Assembly (NCBI GenBank): GCA_025451355.1
Contig: JANWKN010000153.1
Coordinates: forward strand, 1-35,828
DNA length: 35,828 nucleotides
From: Pseudolabrys sp.
Lineage (GTDB): Bacteria; Pseudomonadota; Alphaproteobacteria; Rhizobiales; Xanthobacteraceae
Direction: 5' to 3'
Below the pieces are notes generated by a model. It worked only from the letters and a program-made list of their open reading frames with translations. It was not told the DNA's origin and made no database searches. This document shows positions 22,710-29,961 of this stretch, piece by piece; positions within the stretch are counted from its first letter, which is position 1, and the number at the start of each line of letters is the position of its first letter. Made by a program: the position numbers and the translations under genes.

Positions 22710-24536
22710 CTATTCCACCGTGACCGATTTCGCGAGATTGCGTGGTTGGTCGACGTCCGTCCCGATGGCCGCAGCGGTATGATACGCAATCAGCTGCACC
22801 GGAATTGCGTAGACCAAGGGCGTTACCGTTGACGCCATATCGGGGAGCGACAACGTCTCCAAGGAATTTACTGTCGCCTCACGGGCGCCTTGTGGGTCCG
22901 TGACCAGGATGATCTTGCCGCCTCGCGCGGCGACCTCCTGCATGTTCGAGACCGTCTTGTCGAAAACGCGATCGTGCGGCGCGATCACGATCACTGGCAT
23001 GGTCTCGTCAATGAGCGCGATCGGCCCATGTTTGAGCTCGCCGGCGGCGTAGCCTTCGGCATGGATGTAGGAAATTTCCTTGAGCTTGAGCGCACCTTCC
23101 AGCGCAATCGGAAAGCTCGTGCCGCGACCGAGATAGAGAACGTCGCGCGCCTTGGCGAGATTTTGCGCAAGCTTTTCAATCTGCGGTTCGAGCGTGAGCG
23201 CCGTCGCCATCAAACGTGGCACCTCGATCAGCGCGCGTACCAGGTTCTGCTCGTCCGCTTCGGACAAATGACCACGCGCGCGGCCGGCGGCAACCGCCAG
23301 ACAGGCAAGCGTGCTGAGCTGGCACGTGAAGGCTTTGGTGGATGCGACGCCTATTTCCGGTCCGGCGAGGGTCGGCATCACGACGTCGCTTTCTCTTGCA
23401 ATCGTCGAGGTCGGCACGTTGACCACGGACAGAATATGCTGCTTGTTTTCCCGCGCGTAGCGCAACGTTGCCAACGTGTCTGCGGTCTCACCCGACTGCG
23501 AGATGAAAATCGCAAGATCGCCTGCTTTGAGCGGCGCACCGCGATAGCGGAATTCCGAGGCGATATCGATTTCGACCGGCAGTTTCGCAAAGCGTTCGAA
23601 CCAGTATTTCGCGACGAGCCCCGCATAGAAGGCCGTCCCGCATGCCGAAATCGACAGTCGTTTGAGTTTTGCCCAATCGAACGGAAGGGTCCCAGGCAAC
23701 GCGACCCGTTCGTTCACCATGTCGATATAGTGGGCAAGGGTATGGCCAACAACTTCCGGCTGTTCGTGGATCTCCTTGGCCATGAAGTGCTTGTGATTGC
23801 CTTTGTCGACCAATTGCGCCGAGGCGGTGGATTTGACAATCGTGCGCTCGACGCTGCGGCCACCCTCGTCGCGGATGTCAGCGCCCTTGCGCGTGAGCAC
23901 TGCCCAATCGCCGTCCTCGAGATAAGCGATGGTGTCCGTAAATGGCGCAAGCGCGATCGCGTCCGATCCAAGATACATTTCACCTTTGCCGTACCCGATA
24001 GCGAGTGGCGATCCTTTGCGCGCGCCGATCAGCAGATCGTCGTTTCCAGTGAAGAGGAACGCCAAGGCGAACGCGCCACGCAATTGTTTGAGCGCAGCCG
24101 CGACCGCATCGGCGGGCGCCTTGCCGTTCTTGATCTCCAGCGAGACCAGATGCGCGACGGCCTCAGTGTCGGTTTCACTGACGAATTTGCAGCCCTTTTT
24201 CGTCAGCTGTTCGCGCAACTCGCGAAAATTTTCGATGATGCCGTTGTGAACGACCGCGACGACGTCGGTCGCATGCGGATGAGCATTGTCTTCTGTGGGA
24301 CGGCCATGCGTGGCCCAGCGTGTGTGACCGATCCCGATATTGCCCCCCAGCGGCTCACGGTCGAGCCGCGTTTCAAGCGAACGCAATTTGCCTTCGGCGC
24401 GACGACGGCCGAGTACGCCGTGGTCGAGCGTGGCGACACCCGCGGAGTCATAGCCGCGGTACTCGAGACGTTTCAGGGCGTCGACCAGCTGCTCCGCAAC
24501 CGGCTTGGTTCCCAAAATTCCGACAATCCCGCACAT
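22710..24536 (-). CDS. glmS: Glutamine-fructose-6-phosphate aminotransferase (isomerizing) GlmS
   Basis: A 608-aa enzyme that makes glucosamine-6-phosphate from fructose-6-phosphate and glutamine, the first committed step to UDP-GlcNAc. The N-terminal amidotransferase starts MCGIVGILG with the nucleophile Cys2, then RRLEYRGYDSAG-like pattern (RLEYRGYDSAGVA) and GIGHTRWATHG. The two SIS isomerase domains include FISQSGETADTLATLRYARE, CGTAFYAG, and GRGTSFPIALEGALKLKEIS, with the C-terminus PRNLAKSVTVE. Length is standard. It follows glmU by 102 nt on the same strand. No ribozyme/riboswitch was seen before the start. Confidence 0.97.
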   Translation of the reverse strand: MCGIVGILGTKPVAEQLVDALKRLEYRGYDSAGVATLDHGVLGRRRAEGKLRSLETRLDREPLGGNIGIGHTRWATHGRPTEDNAHPHATDVVAVVHNGIIENFRELREQLTKKGCKFVSETDTEAVAHLVSLEIKNGKAPADAVAAALKQLRGAFALAFLFTGNDDLLIGARKGSPLAIGYGKGEMYLGSDAIALAPFTDTIAYLEDGDWAVLTRKGADIRDEGGRSVERTIVKSTASAQLVDKGNHKHFMAKEIHEQPEVVGHTLAHYIDMVNERVALPGTLPFDWAKLKRLSISACGTAFYAGLVAKYWFERFAKLPVEIDIASEFRYRGAPLKAGDLAIFISQSGETADTLATLRYARENKQHILSVVNVPTSTIARESDVVMPTLAGPEIGVASTKAFTCQLSTLACLAVAAGRARGHLSEADEQNLVRALIEVPRLMATALTLEPQIEKLAQNLAKARDVLYLGRGTSFPIALEGALKLKEISYIHAEGYAAGELKHGPIALIDETMPVIVIAPHDRVFDKTVSNMQEVAARGGKIILVTDPQGAREATVNSLETLSLPDMASTVTPLVYAIPVQLIAYHTAAAIGTDVDQPRNLAKSVTVE

Positions 24537-24638
24537 CCGTTCGGATGGCCCCTTTGCCTATCATTCATGGTTTAGCGGCCCAAGGCCGACTAATGGAAAT
24601 CACAACGCATTTCGGCGTGTGATGGTTGTCCTGCAAAC

Positions 24639-26012
24639 TCAGGATTTTTTGCGTTTCTTTCCAGCCAGGTTTTTGCCCAAGGCTTTGACCTGCCGCAAGC
24701 GCTTTGCCCAACCTTCCTTAACCGTCTGTTTGGCGCGCGCTATCGCCAGCGCGCCCGCGGGAACGTCCCGTGTTAGCACGGTGCCGGTGCCGACATAGGC
24801 GCCGTCGCCTACCTTGATCGGCGCAACCAGGGCGGAATTCGACCCGATGAAGGCGCCTTTGCCGATATCGGTTCGGTGCTTGGCCACGCCGTCATAGTTG
24901 CAGGTGATGGTGCCTGCCCCAATATTGGCACCCTCGCCGATCCTTGCATCGCCGATATAAGTAAGGTGATTGGCCTTGGCGCCAGCCTCGATCGTCGCCT
25001 CCTTGACCTCGACGAAATTGCCGATGTGCACCTCTTTGCCGAGATCGGTACCCGGACGCAGCCGGGCGAAAGGACCGACGCGGGCGCCTTTGCCCACATG
25101 CGCGCCTTCGAGATGCGAGAACGAACGGATCGTCGCGCCATCTTCAACCGAGACGCCCGGGCCGAACACCACATGCGGCTCGATCGTAACGTCCTTTCCG
25201 AATTTGGTGTCGGCCGACAAATACACCGTTTCCGGCGCGACGATGGTTACGCCGGCTTCAAGTGCTGCCATGCGCAGGCGCTGCTGAAGCACAGCTTCGG
25301 CTTCGGCGAGTTGCAGCTTTGTGTTGATGCCGCGCACGTCATCCTCCGGGGTTTCGATCGCTACGGCCGTCAGGCCCATATCGCGGGCAACGGTCACAGC
25401 ATCGCTGAGATAGTATTCGCCTTTGGCATTTGCATTGCCGATGCGATCAAGGATGGCGAGCGCCTGCTTTCTATCCAACGCCATCAGGCCACCATTGCAA
25501 AGAGCGATCTTGCGTTCTTCGTCCGTCGCATCGCGTTCCTCGCGAATGGCGGCAAGTTCATTTCCACGCATCAAAAGCCGCCCGTAGCCAGTCGGGTCGG
25601 CTGGCTCGAAGCCGAGGACCGCTACCGCCGCGCCGTTGGCCAAGGCACCACGCAGTTTCGACAAAGTCTCAGCCCGCACCAACGGCGTGTCACCGAACAT
25701 CACCACAACGTCGTCGACGTGACGGGCGATAGCCTCGCGGGCAGCCAGCACGGCGTGGGCGGTTCCGCGCCTTTCGTGCTGCTCAAAGATCTGCGCCTTG
25801 GGCGCGTACGTGCATGCATCGGCCTTGACCGCCTCGTGGCCAGGCCCGACCACGATCGCGAGATCGTCGCTTCCCGCGGCACGCGAGGCGACGATCGCGT
25901 GGCCGAGCAACGAACGGCCACCGAGCGCGTGGAGCACTTTCGGCATTTGCGACCGCATGCGCGTGCCTTCGCCGGCCGCGAGAATAATCGCAAGGCATGT
26001 TCGAGAAGGCAT
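24639..26012 (-). CDS. glmU: Bifunctional N-acetylglucosamine-1-phosphate uridyltransferase/glucosamine-1-phosphate acetyltransferase GlmU
   Basis: A 457-aa cytoplasmic enzyme catalysing the last two steps to UDP-GlcNAc. The uridyltransferase domain has [20 protein letters not shown] at residues 10-29, then [19 protein letters not shown] and YYLSDAV. The left-handed beta-helix acetyltransferase domain fills about 245-440, with hexapeptide repeats ([57 protein letters not shown]) and NHLTYIGDA. Start ATG 26012 ([10 protein letters not shown]) matches the domain start; the open frame goes to 26075. It precedes glmS, so the aminosugar pathway is clustered. Confidence 0.96.
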   Translation of the reverse strand: MPSRTCLAIILAAGEGTRMRSQMPKVLHALGGRSLLGHAIVASRAAGSDDLAIVVGPGHEAVKADACTYAPKAQIFEQHERRGTAHAVLAAREAIARHVDDVVVMFGDTPLVRAETLSKLRGALANGAAVAVLGFEPADPTGYGRLLMRGNELAAIREERDATDEERKIALCNGGLMALDRKQALAILDRIGNANAKGEYYLSDAVTVARDMGLTAVAIETPEDDVRGINTKLQLAEAEAVLQQRLRMAALEAGVTIVAPETVYLSADTKFGKDVTIEPHVVFGPGVSVEDGATIRSFSHLEGAHVGKGARVGPFARLRPGTDLGKEVHIGNFVEVKEATIEAGAKANHLTYIGDARIGEGANIGAGTITCNYDGVAKHRTDIGKGAFIGSNSALVAPIKVGDGAYVGTGTVLTRDVPAGALAIARAKQTVKEGWAKRLRQVKALGKNLAGKKRKKS

Positions 26013-26167
26013 TCGCGGTTGCTCGGGTTTTTCTGAGGTCCGAAGCATCCCATACCCCAGCCGGGCCACAGGCAAAAGGCCGCGGCGTCGATCAACGCAA
26101 CCAAGGTGAAAGGCAAGAGGTGCCGGATTCTACTAATGTTTTCAATGATTCGGCTACCGAGGGGGCT

Positions 26168-27037
26168 ATGGCGACCGAGCGAACGCAGCCGGAACTCGCT
26201 TCACGCGACGACCGCAGGCGTCGGCGCGAATTTAACTCGCTTTTCTGGCTATGCGGATGAGGCGGCGTGACGGCCTTCGCATTGATCGCTCTTACGATCA
26301 CCAGCCAGACAGAAACCGCCAATGAACGGCTACGGCGCATTTTCGCTTCTGGCGAAACATCCGCGATTGCCGGAATGCCGCCGCGGGTCGCTCAGCTTGA
26401 ATCCGAAACCCAATTGCTAGTGGCCCAGGTACGCGCACTGACTACTGAACGCGATCGCCTCTCAGGCCGTATCGCTTTGCTCGAAAGCAGTATCGACGAC
26501 ATGTCTGGTGCGATCAAAAAACAGGCGGCTGCGACTGCGGCCCTACTCGCAGCAAGAGTCAATCCGCCGACTACGAGCCCGACAGTCACCTCAACGCCAA
26601 TCGCAACGAACCCGCCGACAATAAACGCCGACCGCGACACCACTACTGCGTCGATCCCACCCAATCCAACGCCAAAGACTGACACCCCCGCGTTGGCCAC
26701 ACCAATGCCGCCTGCCCGCATTGCCAATGCATCGGCGATTGACATCGAACAGCCCGCTTCAAGGCAAAGCGAGTTCGGCATGGACCTTGGCGGCGGAGTG
26801 ACGATCGAGGGGGTGCGCCAGCGTTGGACAACGGTCAAAGCGAATTTCGGCCCCGTGTTGAACGGATTGCGTCCGCTTGCCACGCGCGACCATCGTCCCG
26901 GCGCGAACGGATTTCGCCTTATCGTAGGCCCCTTGCCTAACAGCGCGGCGGCGACCGGCCTCTGCGCCCACTTTGTCGCAGCGCGCACGGCGTGCCGTGC
27001 CGTCAAGTTCGAGGGCGAGCAGATCGCGCAGCACTAA
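26168..27037 (+). pseudogene. SPOR-like single-span membrane protein gene with an in-frame TGA
   Basis: From ATG 26168 the frame gives MATERTQPELASRDDRRRRR then EFNSLFWLCG, TGA at 26258-26260, and in the same frame GGVTAFALIALTITSQTETA. So one stop codon splits a single transmembrane segment; a TGG to TGA change (Trp) would explain it. The periplasmic part has a coiled coil (RVAQLESETQLLVAQVRALT ... GRIALLESSIDDM), a Thr/Pro linker, and a C-terminal SPOR-like fold (FRLIVGPLPNSAAATGLC). Restart at GTG 26267 could give a 256-aa protein with a shortened anchor. Probably a peptidoglycan-associated protein; either a pseudogene or a sequence error. Confidence 0.6.
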
Positions 27038-27072
27038 TTGTCGAGGCAACGGCGTGACGGCATACTGATCGC

Positions 27073-27447
27073 ATGAAATTGTTTTTGCCAAACGCACGCG
27101 CCACCAACTGGCTATTGATCGTCGGGTTCTGTTCGATCGGATATGCGCTCTACATGCGATACCTGGCGGTCGAGCAATCTACGATTGGACTTGCCTGTCA
27201 GGCGGGGCTGAACACCTGGCTGTGTTTCACACGCCAGGTCACCATCGTTTTGTTCACTTATTCGGTTTTCGGATGGGTCGCGCTGATTGTCGCCACACTC
27301 AATCTTTTGCGTCCGTCGCTTGTGCTTTTTGCCCTGGCACTCGCGGCGGCAAGCTGCGGGGTCGTGCTTTACAATGTAGGTCTATCTTCGTTTGCCGCCG
27401 GACTTCTGGTTCTCAGCCTGGCGCGTCGCGCACCCGAGCCAGACTGA
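27073..27447 (+). CDS. Small four-helix membrane protein of unknown function
   Basis: A 124-aa protein starting at ATG 27073. Four membrane segments: NWLLIVGFCSIGYALYMRYL, VTIVLFTYSVFGWVALIVAT, LVLFALALAAASCGVVLY, and GLSSFAAGLLVLSLARR. Two Cys in the loop after the first helix (GLACQAGLNTWLCFTRQ) may face the periplasm. It follows the SPOR-like gene by 35 nt and may be co-transcribed. Its 3' end overlaps the convergent glucan gene (27413-29008) by 35 nt. No family recognised. Confidence 0.7.
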   Translation: MKLFLPNARATNWLLIVGFCSIGYALYMRYLAVEQSTIGLACQAGLNTWLCFTRQVTIVLFTYSVFGWVALIVATLNLLRPSLVLFALALAAASCGVVLYNVGLSSFAAGLLVLSLARRAPEPD

Positions 27448-29008
27448 AAGAAAGTGCCGCCAGCGTCGCGCACAACCAGAGCGACTGCCAGTTAGCGAAG
27501 CCTTCGTTGAACAGAATGTAGATCACCGAAAGCGCGAGCACGACGGCGCCGGCGATTTCCGCCGTCGGACGCGTTCCTTTCGGTTGTGCAACCACAAAAC
27601 GGTGTACGACAAATGGCACGACCGCGGCCGTGAGCGGTGCAAACGGAAAATCGCGATAACGTGGGTCGAACACCAAAGCGAGGGCAACCACGAAGGCGAG
27701 CAGCATCGTGGCGATCAGAATGACCCCGGCTGAGGTCGCAACCGGGTTTTGCATCCGCTCGTTCTTCGGGCCCAGGATGCGGAAGAAGGCTGGCACGGGA
27801 GTGCCGCAGATCGTTGCAACGCTGAGAACGATTGGCGCGGCTATGGCCACCGCGGCGAGTGAGAGCGAGCGCGACCAGCCTCCCAGTCCGAGACTCTCTA
27901 TCGATACATTCTCGACCGTCCAGCCGATCAGGATGCCGCCAACGAGCGCGTTCATACTGACGGCAAGCCAGAGCGAGGGTGGCGTGTCCTTTGTCCTGAC
28001 GCTCGTGGCTACAGCGAAAATTATGACCGTGAAAATGATTCCGCCGACACCTTGCCAGATCCAGAGCGGATGATTGGACACAGCCTGTGCGCCGGCGAAC
28101 TTCGGCGCGCGTGTCGCGGCATCGAAGAGTCCCCAATGTCCGCCTACTGTGCCCTCAAGCGCACGCTTCCACGGCTGGTCGAACGCTTCGATAATGTTGA
28201 CGTTGAATTTCTCGCGCTTGCTTAGGGCAAGCACGTCCTGGACAACACGCGTTTGGTTGACCGGCGATGGCAGCGCGCCTTCCCGCATGCGCCCCGCGCT
28301 GGGCCAGCCAACTTCGCCGATCAGCACCTCTTTGCCCGGAAATGCTGCAACGACCTGACGGCGAATGGACTCGATATGCGGTAAGGCAACGCCAGCGCGG
28401 ATCGGGAAATCCTCCCAATACGGGAGGATATGAATGGTTATGAAGTCAACGGCGTTCGCGACGTCGCGATTGCGCAGCCAGAATTCCCAGACATCGGCAT
28501 AGGTCACAGGCACGTGCACCCGCGCCTTGATCGCCCGGATCGTGTTGGCGAGGTCGGTTGCGGTCATATCGCCGCGCAACAGGACCTCATTACCAACCAC
28601 AACCGAACGGATGGTGCCTGGGTATTTGTTGGCGAGCGCGACCGCTGTCTCGATCTGGTAGTGGCTCTTTTCCAAGCTGCTCGACAGCCACAGGCCCTGC
28701 ATAACCTTCAGACCGTGTTTGGCGGCTATGCCCGCTATCTGGTCGAGGCCGAAATCCACCGAGTAGGTCCTTATGCAGTCCGTCACCGCACTCAGGCGCG
28801 TCAGATCGTCCTCGATTTGGGCCGCGGGAATCATGGTCGAAGGATCCAGAGGCGTCTGGGAGCCTCGGAACGGTGTGTAGGATACGCAATAGAGCTTTTC
28901 GCCTCGACCCAGCTGGGACGGCATAAGTAGCGCCGGGCTGCCGAGCCAAGTCCAGACACCGGCAACGGCTGCGGCCGTGAGGACCAGGAAGGCTAAGGCA
29001 TGGCGCAT
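27413..29008 (-). CDS. ndvC: GH17-like membrane beta-glucan synthesis protein, NdvC-like
   Basis: A 531-aa membrane protein. It begins with a signal anchor (MRHALAFLVLTAAAVAGVWT). A GH17-type (beta-1,3-glucanase/transglucosylase) domain covers about 35-310: KLYCVSYTPFRG, acid/base Glu in VVVGNEVLLRG (about residue 141), nucleophile Glu in IGEVGWPSAG (about 232), and EAFDQPWKRALEG. The rest has about eight membrane segments. Bradyrhizobium NdvC (62 kDa) is a multi-span protein affecting beta-(1,6) linkages of cyclic glucans; size and neighbour ndvB agree. Start ATG 29008 is chosen for the signal; the frame is open to 29179. Divergent from the genes at 29276 and 29962. The symbol is by locus and architecture. 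Confidence 0.75.
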   Translation of the reverse strand: MRHALAFLVLTAAAVAGVWTWLGSPALLMPSQLGRGEKLYCVSYTPFRGSQTPLDPSTMIPAAQIEDDLTRLSAVTDCIRTYSVDFGLDQIAGIAAKHGLKVMQGLWLSSSLEKSHYQIETAVALANKYPGTIRSVVVGNEVLLRGDMTATDLANTIRAIKARVHVPVTYADVWEFWLRNRDVANAVDFITIHILPYWEDFPIRAGVALPHIESIRRQVVAAFPGKEVLIGEVGWPSAGRMREGALPSPVNQTRVVQDVLALSKREKFNVNIIEAFDQPWKRALEGTVGGHWGLFDAATRAPKFAGAQAVSNHPLWIWQGVGGIIFTVIIFAVATSVRTKDTPPSLWLAVSMNALVGGILIGWTVENVSIESLGLGGWSRSLSLAAVAIAAPIVLSVATICGTPVPAFFRILGPKNERMQNPVATSAGVILIATMLLAFVVALALVFDPRYRDFPFAPLTAAVVPFVVHRFVVAQPKGTRPTAEIAGAVVLALSVIYILFNEGFANWQSLWLCATLAALSFSLARVRDAPG

Positions 29009-29275
29009 CGGATACCTGGTTAGGAACGTCGCTAGGCTGGCAACCGGCTTATCGTGCACCGCCGCCCCTGCCAAGTTTGACCGTCTTAAGCAAGGAACGT
29101 GGTTACTCTGGACAAAATTCGCAGGTTGAGGGCAAGTCTTGCGTTTAGAAAATACAGTTAAAGACGCGACAGGACCCAAAGGCGCAGTCGGTCACCCACC
29201 GCCGTATTAGCGTCCCAATCGCGTCGCACATCTTAGGACGAGCGCACGCTCCAAGAGCAACATCCGACGGGGACA

Positions 29276-29776
29276 ATGCGGTTTTCTCTCAAGTTGCGTC
29301 AGTTTTCTGCCGTGCTGTGTTGTGTAGCCGGCATAGGCCTTACCATTCCGGTCGCCTACGCGCAGAGCGGCGGGAATGGCAAACCACCCGAACCGCAAAA
29401 ACCGGCCGCCGACGCGGTTAAGGAAACCCAGAAAAAGATCGATGAAATTGCCGAAGCGACGCGGGTCCTGAATGGCCCGGCCGGCAATCCGGAATGCGTC
29501 TGGCTTGGCCGCCGCGTCGTTAACCTGCTTTGGCGCGACGACCTCGATACGGCCTTTCGCCACCTCGACCTTTACGACCGCTTCGGCTGCCCAAGCGCCC
29601 ATATCCAGGCCACGTTCCGTTGCCTTGTCCGGCAGGGAAACATCGATCCCAAGGCCCAGGAAACGCTAAACGGGCGCGTCCACGCCTGCTGGCTTAACCC
29701 TGGGCTGGAGCCGGCGCCCGCGGAAGCCGCCGTCCAGCCTCCGGCTTCAACTTCGGGCGGAACAACTCAGCGTTAA
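29276..29776 (+). CDS. Periplasmic protein associated with beta-(1,3),(1,6)-glucan biosynthesis
   Basis: A 166-aa exported protein. Residues 1-30 are a signal peptide (LRQFSAVLCCVAGIGLTIPV, AYAQ). A Gly/Pro/Lys linker and a short helix (AVKETQKKIDEIAEATRVLN) precede a conserved-looking Cys domain: NPECVWLGRRVVNLLWRDDL, DTAFRHLDLYDRFGCPSAHI, ATFRCLVRQGNIDPKAQETL and GRVHACWLNPG, with four Cys. The tail is Pro/Ala-rich. I recall proteins like this labelled 'beta-1-3, beta-1-6-glucan biosynthesis protein' in Bradyrhizobium. A gene ndvD is reported between ndvB and ndvC there, but it encodes a larger product, so I do not assign the symbol. GGGG lies just before ATG 29276. Confidence 0.75.
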   Translation: MRFSLKLRQFSAVLCCVAGIGLTIPVAYAQSGGNGKPPEPQKPAADAVKETQKKIDEIAEATRVLNGPAGNPECVWLGRRVVNLLWRDDLDTAFRHLDLYDRFGCPSAHIQATFRCLVRQGNIDPKAQETLNGRVHACWLNPGLEPAPAEAAVQPPASTSGGTTQR

Positions 29777-29833
29777 TTTGCGTTTCCATTAAGGAAATTC
29801 ATTAGGACGCCATGCGCGTGCCAAGGATTTGCC

Positions 29834-29956
29834 ATGTCGCCTAGTTACTTGAATCTCCACCTTACGCCGAGCTACGCTGCACCCTTGCAGACGAAGTTTC
29901 GGCTGAGCCCAGGGGACGGGCTCAAGGGTCTGCCATCCTGCCCCACTTGGTTTTGA
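29834..29956 (+). other. Candidate 40-codon leader ORF just before ndvB
   Basis: ATG 29834 opens a frame (MSPSYLNLHLTPSYAAPLQT ... CPTWF) that ends at TGA 29954-29956, 5 nt before the ndvB start ATG 29962. The stop-to-start distance would allow coupled translation. The composition is not clearly that of a real protein and there is no strong ribosome binding site, so chance is likely. Otherwise the 29777-29961 gap is the presumed ndvB promoter region. Confidence 0.2.
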
Positions 29957-29961
29957 GTACC

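Noticed and set aside
22890-24575. 561-codon plus-strand frame over glmS
   Set aside because: Antisense shadow of glmS; high-GC codons keep the opposite frame open.
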